Below are positions 39,801 through 51,400 of a stretch of DNA of 64,000 nt, piece by piece (position 1 is the first letter of the stretch; each line of letters starts with the position of its first letter). A model generated the notes under the pieces. That model was not told the origin of the DNA and did not search any database. It saw only the letters and a list, made by a program, of their open reading frames with translations. Origin of the DNA: Balanoglossus misakiensis (lineage: Eukaryota > Hemichordata). Both the position numbers and the translations under genes were made by a program. The stretch is from contig CM082576.2 in assembly GCA_040954595.2 (NCBI GenBank), positions 8,866,001-8,930,000 of the forward strand. The letters run 5' to 3'.

Positions 39801-42800
39801 TTAATAGGATACAATCATACATTCAGTATTCCGACCGACACGTGGTTCTTGAATTCACCACTAGATTTCTTAATGGCAGTGCATTTAATTTCATGTATTA
39901 CGGCATTTCCGTCAGCAGAAAAGAGCCAGAAGTACGCGAATAGATGATGAGCCCATGTCAGCACACTTCCAAATATCCTCCATAGTTGATTATCTATTCG
40001 TCGTCGTTGTTGTTTATCAGAAACATCACGCCGAGCCACAGAGGCAGGGTCGGTTGGGAAATTGGACACCTGTCAAGTGAAATGCTAACCCAGCTAATTA
40101 AACCGAAGCGTTCTAAACTAGAAAAAGGCGCTTTATTTTTTTGTGTATGCGAGCTTATATCACGAAGCTGTGTGTGCTATATCGTTGACGGATTTAAAGC
40201 ACGGATATTAAAACTGTCAAGCGAGAGTGCATTCGACCCGTGCAGTTGGTTATAAGAAACGATAAAGCGAAAGATTACAGTCCACAGGTTATTAGTTAAG
40301 TATACAGCCCCGCTATGTCACGAAACACGCGACACTTTCTAATGCTCCGTGATGGAACGGTCCAATCAAAACAGGGATATTGTCATCGTGAACAGACGGC
40401 ATGCATCGAGCTTCTCATATCTGCCGGTGTGCACAATCAATGATGAAGTCCTCTTTTCTGCGAATGTTTGTCGCGGATTTAATTTTGAAGGCAACTTATC
40501 GACCATCGTCTCTCGGAATTGTCAGTCGTCGGCATTGTTCGCTTCCACGATCCGTAATCTGTATTGAAAGACCGGGAAAGTAAACGCGAGAGACAAGTTT
40601 TGCTGATGACATGATTGACAATCTAAACACCGCATTCTGGGTGCGACGAGGAAGGAGTGGAAGTCTAATGAGATCTTTTTTGAGTGACTCACAGGCGACA
40701 AACAACGTTTTAAAGGTATAGCTTGTGAGGTTCGAGTCTACACATTCTTTTATCAACGCAAAAATGTCTTGGGCGTTCTTCAACACAGAGTATTCCGGTA
40801 AACGTGACAATAGCTCAAAGAGAGTGAATCATTTGACAAATGACACCTCGCTAGCTCCGAAGAGTATATTGGTATGGTGCACAGAATTAAAAAAAGAATA
40901 AATTGAAACAGAATTAACAGACGCTTCACACTACAAAAAGAGATAAAATTGCAATGTGTGTAAGGGGTGCACGTGGCTACCATTACTTGCTTTAAGCCAT
41001 GAATTAAAATCACTTCCAAGTTCCATCGAACAGTTTCCATGGTCTTCACGATTCTAATTTTGGATCTATTATTTACATTGCAAATATTATTCTTTTTAGA
41101 TATCATGGTAAATAATCATTACATTACGCTTACGGTATTTATGAATGTAAACGCAAAGAAAATAAATAAAAAGTCAGAGAAACAAAAGCAAGTGATAAAG
41201 TCTTATTTTGAATAGAAATAATGCATACATGCATGGTACACACATTACGAAAATCGATACAATTCTTTTTTTTAAATCCATCAAATATTACTTGCGGCCT
41301 AATGTGAAATCGAACACCTGAGATATCACAGAGTGAAATCAAATCAAATGAACAAATACTAGTACAAGTATTATGACACCGCAATTTGATAAATGATTGT
41401 GACACTTTGTCAATATTTGGCTGGTAATCACTTCATGAAATTCAGGTTTTTATCTGTGTCTAGACTTAAGGAGAGCTGGATATGGTGACCAAACTGCACA
41501 CTATTAAAATCAGACAATACCAAGTATACATTGATCATCAAAATAATTCCCACTCTTTGTCACACTTTGTCTTTTGCAGATGTCACATATTGACTCGCTC
41601 ACACCTTTTTTCCTTCTTCTGGAAATTGAATCCTTGGACCAAGTATTGGAAAATTTCAGAATAATTTTTTCACATCTCATTGGCCGTTACATTGTCATCA
41701 TCACTTAGGAGATCTATTCAGGAAACATCATTCCATTTCCAGTAACTTCCTAATCAACTGCATTCCGTGGAGATATTTAATGAAAAATTGATTGACAATC
41801 ATGGCTTCGTGCAACGTCCGTCACCTGTACTTCCTGATGGTCATTTTGAGGTGTTCCTTCAGTCACTTTCTCTATGATTTGATATTTATGACATACAGCG
41901 GGTTTCTTTTCAAACTCCCCACACTGGCATGAATTATGAAAAATATGATTATATTTTTTATTGTATTCGTGGATTGTTACATTCAAGGCGGAGAGACATT
42001 GTCAAAATATTGAATCAAATTTTATTAAGGTGATGATGCATGCACTATGTATATACAAAGTGGAACCCCAACAAAACACGCACTGTTGATCCAAAAACCC
42101 AATATTCGGGAAACAATTTACTCATCATTAATAATGTAGTGCTCCAAAATAACATCTGCCTTGCCACAAATCTAACGGATACAACTTACACACTGCCTGT
42201 GGAATGTCTTAGAAATCACCTGCTCCTGAATTTGAGTTACGCACTTTCGTCTCTGGTCTCTGTGCTGTGGTGAAATTGATCGATACATGCAGAATTCATA
42301 GTAAAGTAATTGTACACCTGAACTACCCTGAAAGATTAATACGGCTGAAAGTGTGTGTGTCTCCCACCCAACAAAAAAATTCCAACAATATCATATACGT
42401 TGTGCTGTGTGGTCAGGAGGTTAGCATCGTGAGTATCGCAACATAAAACCACTTAAATCTTCAATTTTTAATTCACTGCACTTTTCAGTCATCATTTCCA
42501 AAGTCCTCGCTTTCTTGATAAGGCAATTTATAAAAAAAAACTGCTGCGTGACTGGGAAAGCCCTCAGTACGCAGAGCACTCCACCATCCATACGTATTAT
42601 CAAATGATATTGAGAACTATTCCTTGAAGATAAAAGATGCGGATTTTTTTTGACATCAGTGCCACAAGGTCGTCATGGTTATTTTGACGTCAATCATAAT
42701 TCGCATTGCCAGATGCAATGATTATCTGAGAATGCTAATCCACATTCTTTGCCTTTACATACATGAATTTTAATCAGAGGGTAACAGAGGGTAACATGGC

Positions 42801-42940
42801 CGATCACAATAAAATTCGGTGTTTTTTTCAATATTCCACACTATCAGTACTGTCTCATACGAAGCATAACTTGTCCATTTGTCGCGTTTTATCCAAGACA
42901 GCAAGAAAGCATATACTCCGAGTTTCCATATACTGTGGTA
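36890..42940. other. Intergenic, no supported gene
   Basis: AT-rich sequence with short frames only. Possible isolated exon-like frames near 39269-39415 and 40693-40777 could not be joined into a model. A C run is at 39187-39203. A TTTATT (AATAAA on the minus strand) at 42021-42026 could be the poly(A) signal of the LU-domain gene, about 0.9 kb past its stop. Confidence 0.5.
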
Positions 42941-42954
42941 TAGTGATAATTTTT

Positions 42955-45259
42955 CTAGGCAAGAAACTTCAGCAGAAGAGAAATGGCCGTCGGCACAACA
43001 CACGCAATGAAAGTTGGGCGTAACCTTTGACCTGTGCCCAGAGGTTCACACTCTAACTTATTTGCGTTATCTATATTGTATCGCCACATATTACGTTTGG
43101 GAAGCTGAAGATACTCTGGCAGTTTGTCATTACACCCGGGCCTCGTCTCGTTGGCAGGGCAACAGTAAGTACACGTGGCTCCCGGGGCTGGCATCGTGTC
43201 TCCTTGGAAACAACCCCAGTCATTTTCGTGTGGGTGGTGACAGCCACGCTGTTGAAGAAAGAAAGACATATTGTAAAGAGAAAATAGAAGATTGCGTTAA
43301 CTATTGTACTCACCGCATTATATGTATATTCCATAAAAAATCATACATTGTATCTTCATAACTTTTCCCTAATTCTGGCAATGTTAATATCAAATCCAAA
43401 ACGGTCTGATGTGATGCGCAACCGTGTTTCTTCAACAAAACTAACGACCTACATCACAGTATGTTAGATCTAATCGACGTCGTTGCATTTTGATTTGTTA
43501 GTTTTATTCAAAATCATGTCCGCGACAGTTCTGGACGTCTTCTTTTGGCAAGTAGGGTCGAATCTGTGAAATCTCACCCGTTCCATGCAACCCTTCTTTC
43601 TTATAATGTAGCCGTTCGCTCTAAAGTTGAACATCAGGAGCGAGTAGCAAACGGGATCTTCCACGGTGATATCGCAATACGATAATACCAAGTCTCTGGA
43701 TTCTGTCTGATACAATACAATACAGTACAATACATGTACAATACAATACAATACAATACAATACAATACAATGCAATGCAATGCAATACTATACAAGTTA
43801 CTCATACTCGTTCTGAATATTCAATAGGTACACACCTGTCAGGAAATTATAATATATAAATTCGCACCTGACATCAATTTCTTGTCAAGTAGTCTTTTCC
43901 AGGGCATTTCACACATTCATAACATGCACATACTTTGCATATATTGTTGGTACGCCATTACCTCATTACCACAGTCCTTGTTGTTCACTTTGTTCTGGCA
44001 CCCATAGCACCACAAATCGCTCCTGACGTCGAGGATGTCATCCCACTGGTTCGGGGACGGCAACTCAATGTTAGAGGGTGCTGCCAGCTCGTTGCAGCCG
44101 GGGCCATCGTCGGGACAGCAGTAGTGGCAGAGCAGGCCTTGTCTCACGAGCGATGGCTGGTAGCAGGCAGAATGTTCGCTGTCGGCAGCGAGGGTGTCGG
44201 TTTGATTGACACATTCGATCTTTAGAAAGAGTAAACATAGGAGGGTTTGCCCACATAAACATTAATTCAAAGAAACATATAATTAATTTGAGATGCTAGT
44301 AAAATTGATTCCAATCTTTATAAACTTTATTTCTACCACATTAAATTACAAAAAAATAATTTTGACCAGAACAGACCCATGATATACACAGTACAATTGG
44401 ACAAAAGTTACAGCTTATGGAGATTATTAAACTTACACGATCAATGCACCCTTTTCCTTCTATCCTATATCCAGTTCCAGGTGAGTTGTATCGTATATCG
44501 GTGAAACAAACTGGGTCGTCCATACCCTCACAGATGACGGTGCTGACGTCATTGCCATCCTGATCATGAACGTTCGAACAGAAACGGGTATAAGGAACAG
44601 CGCCACCACAAAGGTTTGTGAAAAACATACACATGGATGCACGATTCGTGGTAAAAAAAAAATGGGACATGCACGTTTATGCTTTTGGTGCGAATCATAC
44701 GACGACTCAAAAGTCTCGGCTAGAACAAATACGAAATGAACTTCATATATTAACGAACTCATTATACAGCAGTCACCCCAAGCTCGAACAATATTCCCCC
44801 ACTCATTTATATGAATCATTTTCTTGTTACCCGATTGCAAATATTGTTGTTTGTTTCTTGACTGCAATGAAAACACCAGTGGAAAGCGAAGTCATCCTGG
44901 CTTGTCATTCTCTCCGCTACCGCGCCTTTGATTAAACTCTTCTCTTGAATTTCACGCGGTTTCCTGCGAGTCGTATCAAGTTTACCAGAGTTTCCAAAAA
45001 CTGAAAAAAAAAACAGAATGGCGGAATAGCTTGGATCATAGCCACTCTTTATACAGCGCATGTCCATCAACGAAAGAAGAACATTACCTGATTACACTTG
45101 GATCGGAACTGATTATCTATCACCCCTAAGTTGACTGACGGTATAGTAAAAGAGTTCGCCTGCTGCGCGCTGTGCACTACTACAGACGTATCATCTGACC
45201 AACCTACCTGTGAGGAAATGTGTTGAGATGAAAATGAGAACAGGGAGCCGATTTATCAT
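42955..45259 (-). CDS. GPI-anchored protein with two tandem 12-cysteine Ly6/uPAR-like domains
   Basis: Six exons in transcription order: 45259-45208, 45000-44831, 44559-44437, 44219-43962, 43706-43578, 43248-42955. Phases fit and give 341 residues. It starts with a signal peptide (MINRLPVLIFISTHFLT). Two repeats have the same order of cysteines. Domain 1: WCFHC, NIC, VIC, PVC, KGC, IEC, SAC, LLCHYCC, GCN. Domain 2: WCYGC, KDC, SYC, PVC, KGC, RGC, WGC, ATCTYCC, GCN. The CxxC start and CxxCC...CN end are the marks of the Ly6/uPAR three-finger fold. Twelve cysteines per domain is more than the usual eight to ten. The C terminus (PTFIACVVPTAISLLLKFLA) is a hydrophobic tail like a GPI-attachment signal, so the mature protein should sit on the outer cell surface. 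Ligand unknown. A divergent non-Ly6 cysteine fold remains possible. Confidence 0.75.
43707..43795. repeat. (ATACA)n / (ATGCA)n microsatellite
   Basis: A long run of ACAAT/ATACA pentamers grades into ATGCA units. Its left edge lies at the acceptor of an exon of the LU-domain gene, so repeat length directly sets that intron's 3' end. Confidence 0.95.
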
Positions 45260-48200
45260 TTTTAATTTTGGAGTCTTTTACGGATATGCTCCTCGCTCCT
45301 AAAAATGAGGGAAGGGGTGTTCTGCGAAAGTTCTGTTTTGTTTTGTGGATATCGACAGTTCGAAAATTCGGCGACAATAAACAAAACAATGTTGCTAGGA
45401 GGTCGCACGAGGGCGCTCGCTAGAAGGCACGCGCCAGATCTGCAGACAGAATGGGACCGCGATGACTGTAATATTGGAGGTAATCATCACCAAGGTGTGT
45501 TCGATAATAGCTGGAAGTAGCCAAAACGTTACCAAAGAATATGGGGATTCATCGCAAAACATCACAGCACTTGACATTTTGGTTAAAGTATATATTTGAC
45601 TCGTTTTTGAACATTTTCGTCCTGTTGACACTAACTTGAAGATACTATAGGCCCAGTGTGAGGAAATATCTCAATCGTCTTATTTTCTTCTATTCTAAAA
45701 AATAGGGTTTAAATACACTTTCAATATAGCAAATAATTGCAACTTCTAGGCGAATATCATTGTTCTGCAAATCCGTCCCCGGGATACGTATTAGGCCTAC
45801 CCTAAAAGGAAGCCCTAAAATAAATGCAAGCCTCCAGTGAGAAAACGCGCAAGCATCATCCTTCCGGATTCCATGATCAATCATACGCAGAATCCAAGGA
45901 CCCTACTTATCGGTGTTCTGTCTGGTTTTGTCTTTTATAACGAGATTGGTTTGTTTGCGACGTCGACCAAAAAATAATAGAAACCAACTTGACACCACTT
46001 TTTTTCCAGTCGAAACCACATCTGTTACCACGTAGGCCTATTCAATTTGTTTTCCAAAGCTTCTGACAATATAATGCGAGTGCAAATACCACATTAACGT
46101 GAGACGGGCGCCGGTGAATTTAAACTCCAACGTCCTTAAATGCATCTATGCATTGATCTCGCTGTCTCACTACAATTCTCTGGCTTGGATTTTTCCAAGG
46201 GGCTGATGACTAAACCACCAAAAAACCCCACTTAATTATGACTGAAAGTATGCGCGAAATCCCATGCATGCGTAAGAGCTATTATCGACGATTGCAGGAG
46301 CTGGGGCCTGTTAGAGCAACAGGTAGCCACGATGAACCTCTGCCCGTTTTTTAAACGTGTCCTGTTTTAAATCCCGTGCGTGTGTGTACTTTGTGACTCG
46401 ATGCATCATGATGATATGATGTAGAAGTCACGTGACCCTGGGATGGACCGGAGACAAACCGACTCGCCGACCCGTAAACTGTGCGTGGATGGCCTTTACA
46501 TGTAAATCATAAGTTACATGCTTCCGTAAATGTGTTATCTTTTGTTGTTCGGTGACAAACGGCGTTTGTCGGAGCAAGCGCGATGACCTAGCGACCACAA
46601 CAACAGCAAAATTATACAGACAGTCAGTCGAATTTGTTGCGTGTTGAAGGTCGGCGCGGAGGCGGTGACGCAAGGAAAATTATGAACTGGTATCTAAGAA
46701 AGCCCGTCCCCGCGAGTCCAAGATTCCCCTCCCCCTCGCACATTGCCTTTTTTTCTTCAGATCTTGACCTGGTACACGACATCCCACGACTATTAAATGC
46801 CTTGGGCATGCCACAATGAATATCGAAGATGTCGCGGCGACCTTCTCAACAATACCCAAATCGTAATTTTAATACTTCTGTAAGCTGTTGCATATGCCAA
46901 TCATCCGATATGCGCCGTGATGCCACGGTACCAGCATAAATGGCAACATCTGTGGGATGCGTTCTTGCTTCTTGTTGATCACCAAACGTGTAAACCAACT
47001 GTGAAGTGTGCCACGCATCTCATTATAGGGTGTATCAATGACGAAGATGAGAAGATGGCCGACCTGTGAAGTGAGCCGTGCATCTCATTAGCATATTTGG
47101 TTGTTATCAGTGGGCGGAGGCTGATCTCGGAACGTGGCGTGCGACGCGAGCCACGTACGCCCGTTTTGCGTCAGTAACAAAAGGCCTGTGTGCTGATAAA
47201 TCAACAAAGGCAGCCTGCGTCGTCAAGGCGACAAGTGGTCGTAGTTTAACGCCACAGCACACAGCAGTGCTTGGAAACAACAGGGACAAACAACAAAAGG
47301 TGGTGTGGAACTTGTGAATGGGGATTGCTCATGTTTGTGATTTGTAAACTCTATTCACATGACAAGAATGGCTGAAGGATTTGATCGGACCACATAATTT
47401 AATCACGATCATACCACAAATGACTGACAGATCAGCCCCCCCCCCCCCACACACACATTAAAATGCCAGCAGAAGTCATGAAGCTGATTTGATTAAAAAT
47501 GTGTTCCTTTTGTATGTTAAAGTTAACAAAGGAATGACAAGCAAGGCAAAATGCATGTCTCAATTTAAATATATACAATTTTGAAGAGAAAAGGAGATTT
47601 GTTGATTTTTAAACTAGATTTTTAATCCCAGATTATTTTTAAGAATACACAAACATTCCAACTCAACAACAAAATTCCCAATTTACCAGGACTACAGACC
47701 CTAAGGTCTATGCCTAGATGTTGTTGAGCCTTTTCTTGAGAAAAAAAAACACACACAAAGAAAGATGGAAGAGACAGGGTATTCAGATTACAGTGATTGT
47801 CTTTCTGGCAAAACACTGACAATTGTTTCAAAGTTGGAAAGTCCCACGATGTGGGCAACAAGCAGAATAGACCCTGGAGCGAGAGGGTCCATGCATGCAT
47901 GACTTTTGTCTAAACGCACACAAAGGTGTATCACTTCAGGTGCAATGTGGGAGGGAGGTGGGGGGGGGGGGGGGCAACCAGCCCCAATCCTTCATCCTTG
48001 CACGTGTAGTTATTACAAAACAAGCTGAATCCACAAAGTTTCAATATTCACAAATATTTTTATTTTCAATTTCAAAAAGAAAAGTGCGCTAATAATACTC
48101 ACTTCATACCTGACATTTTTATGAATTGAAAAAAAAAAGCAAAACAAAACAACAGCCATAATGTTCTTTCATTAAGAAGAATTTCTGTACATATTTCAGC

Positions 48201-48360
48201 ATTTTTTTTTGGGGGGGGGGAAGAGAAGAAAGGAGAAAAAGCATTCATGTACATGTCATACATGAGATGTTGTACATTTGTATTTTGAGTCAAACACACG
48301 TTTTACGAAACTTGCCTTTTACAGATATCTATAATAGTCAAAAACACACAGATTTGGCTT
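45260..48360. other. Intergenic between LU-domain gene and DLST
   Basis: About 3.1 kb with no supported gene. It contains an imperfect direct repeat (46999-47025 and 47064-47090, core CTGTGAAGTG...GCATCTCATTA) and a C run followed by CACACACA at 47438-47457. Short frames at 46624-46819 and 47078-47317 have no family or splice support. Confidence 0.5.
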
Positions 48361-48379
48361 CAATAGCTTTGTTATATTT

Positions 48380-48393
48380 TTTATTTATTTATT
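48380..48393 (-). terminator. DLST polyadenylation signals
   Basis: Read on the minus strand this is three overlapping AATAAA hexamers (AATAAATAAATAAA) about 60-70 bases past the DLST stop codon. The 3' UTR is therefore probably very short. Confidence 0.7.
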
Positions 48394-48449
48394 AATTAAA
48401 TAAAACTCAAATTATGTTTTTGGGAGTGGGTTGAGGGGGAAGGCTAGAA

Positions 48450-51400
48450 TCACATGTCCAGAAGCAACGTACGCGGGTCTTGTACACAGTCCTTGATCTT
48501 CCTCAGGAAAAGTACAGCCTCTCGTCCGTCAATAAGCCTGTGATCATAGGTTAAGGCAACATACATCATGGGGCGAATTTCAACCTGAAACGGGAAAGAG
48601 GTGTTGATTTAGTGAGAATGGATGGCTCAGCTGTACTGTTACAAGTATGCTAACCAGTAATCAGACGACTCGAGTTTAATTTCAACATACTTGTCCTTTC
48701 TATTGACACATTTTCACTGTTTATTATTAGGTTGAAAGCTACAGTGTCTTAATTAAAATGCTCAATTTAGCTTTGAAATCTAAATATTATAATAGTATAA
48801 AACATCCAAGATGTGCTGGTATCGAAAGCTGAGAAAAAAAGACTGACACTGCGGGTGAATAATTCAGGGGCAAATCTTTCTCAAAATATAAAGCTAAATC
48901 TTATTTTGCTTTTGCATCAGTCTATACAGCTTTCAGCAACAAAAAATGGAAGCAAATCTCTTTAAAAAAAAAAATGGCTTCCTCATTTCCCTGGAGCTGA
49001 CCAGTGCACAGTACCAGCGCAAGCAACAGAAGAGAGGAAACTTTCTTGTAGTCTCAGCCCAAGACAAAGGTGCACACTTCACCGAAAGAAAGAGCCACGT
49101 TTCTTTTCAATGCACTGAACAGAAGGGGAAGAAAGGGAACTCCCTCATCCAAGATGTTGTCACAAGACAAAAGACGCACTGCGTCTCCCTAAAAGAAAGG
49201 AGAATTCAGGTCCGCTTCCTGTTTTCTTGAGACAATGCGGCAGGAAATGCAAATTGCCAAGAGGGCAACAAAAGACGCTTGGAGAAAGTGAAAAGAGGGT
49301 GCAAATTAGCATCTCCACACAACACAGCACACACACACACACACCACATGGTCTTACCTTGCCGTTCACAGCCACCGGTCGATTGAACGTGGCATGCATG
49401 CCCAGGATGGCGCTCTGGGGAGGGTTGATGATAGGGGTTCCAAACATGGAGCCGAAGACGCCTCCGTTGCTGATGGTGAACGTGCCACCGTCCATGTCTT
49501 CAATCGCCAGCGTGCCAATCCGTGCCTGACGGGGTCGAAACAAAAGAACAAAATCCAATGAGGCACAGTCTAGTCTGTCCAAATCCTCCCCCAGACCAAC
49601 CCAACTGAAACTACTCAAGGTTACGCGGCAGAAACCTGGAACAATGACACAGTTTCTAAGAAAATAGGAGTGAAATATTCCTGGACCCACTGGGCAAAAT
49701 ACTTAAAAAAATAAAATAAAAACAGACTGAAGTGTTCTAAATATACATTTCAGTTTTGGTAGAGATGGCTGAAAATGAGTGCCTGTAATACACAGAATTA
49801 ATCCAATCAAGAAAATTCAAACCTGTGTGTTTGTATGATGCATAGGACCATATTATACAAGAAAGGGTCCCATTCCAAAAATACTGACTCTGGGAAGCTA
49901 AATCATATAAATGTGTGGTTGATTCAATGCTTGTGTATATGTAACAGCGTAAAATGTGTGTGACCATGCTTTCTCTCGTCTCCTTTTTATTAATTTGTTT
50001 ATCGACTCCGTGTCTAAAGTGGTTATGCTAAATCCGTTAACCACTATAAATAATGTTGAAGTATTTTTAAATTCACTCAAACGCTTTCATTTGTACAATT
50101 GTTCCACGGCAGCTTCTGTCAATATTGAAAGAAGGCAAAAAAAAATCTCACACAAAAAAACAACCCCACACATTACAGCTTGAAAAAAAAAACATAGAGC
50201 CTTGTTACATTGTGCCGGAGCGCCATTGTCTTGAAAAAAATAATTTCCATGCCAGGGAGATCAATCACGATGAAATAACAGCGAATAGGGCAGTGGGGAT
50301 CCTTGTCGCGACAAGTCTCGGTTTATTTGCCGTCTGATTATATATCCTTAAAGTGGGACAACAATCAGAAATGTTTTCATATTCATAACCCATTCGTCTT
50401 AGATGCCCATTGTTGTGCACCACAATGGGGCCAATGCCTTTGCAATTGTAGGAGATGCTCTGATATGCAAATGGGGGCAGGAAGGGAAAAGGGAGAATGA
50501 ATGCAAGTTGCAGCATGTGTTGTACGGTAATTAACAATCAAGTTGTAAGTAAATATATGAGGGTACAAGGAGTGTACGACTCTTATTTACCGGAAGACTG
50601 AAGTCGGTGAAGGACACTTGCTAGGGGAGATCCTCCGAACACTGCCTCTCAGGTGAGACATTTTCTTTTCTCCAGATCTCGGGTACGGTTTTACTGACGT
50701 AAACATCTTGTATTTACCTCATTAGCGCCTAGTTTGTTTTTTAACATATCCTTCAATTTCTAAATTTTGATCCAGAATATTTGCCTTTGGCTTTTTCCCT
50801 TCATAAATTTCCCTGAACCGCCGCCTACCTGATCAACAGCTAGGTAATCAGCTGTGTTAATTTTCAGAAACAGTTCAGGTTTTCAATGTGTTTTTGTCGT
50901 CGTTATTGTGGGATCAATCACAAACATCTTGAAGTGAAGGTTATGTGTTGTCTATGGTGTTACCTTATGGCCAGTAAGTGCAGTGTACGAAGATGTCTCC
51001 ATATGCCACCCTTTCTACTGTGGATGTAAAGAACCCTTTCGATTCTGGAATGACAATGTTACAAGTGCCTACTGTCTCAAACCAGAAAAAAAAACCCCAC
51101 TCAAATCTATCCTTGGTAGTTTGTCATTGACATGTCGGGGTCAGTTATGAATATGAGGGGCATCCAATTTTTTTTTTACCTTTTCACCAAGCGCGTGTAT
51201 AGTTTTCTCAATATCGGCAAAGTTCATCGACTCCGCGTTGCGCACCACGGGAACCACTAGTCCCTTGGGCGTTGCCACTGCCACGCTGATGTCCACGTAG
51301 TCTCGGTAAACTATCTCCAGGTCATCAATGACTGAAATCCAAAGCAGACAACCACTCATGATTACTCTCTCATGCACAGCTATTTCTGGGCGCGAGTTTT

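Noticed and set aside
40693-40777. Possible minus-strand exon (DIFALIKECVDSNLTSYTF) with donor CCT|GTGAGT, vaguely like a death-effector helix pattern
   Set aside because: Weak acceptor, isolated, and similarity too vague to name a domain.
45044-45055. TATAAAG on the minus strand
   Set aside because: It lies in the first intron of the LU-domain gene, between the signal-peptide exon and exon 2, so it is probably chance. An internal promoter would lose the signal peptide.
49160-49690. 176-codon minus-strand frame as a separate gene
   Set aside because: It is the DLST exon 49525-49358 read through into both flanking introns.
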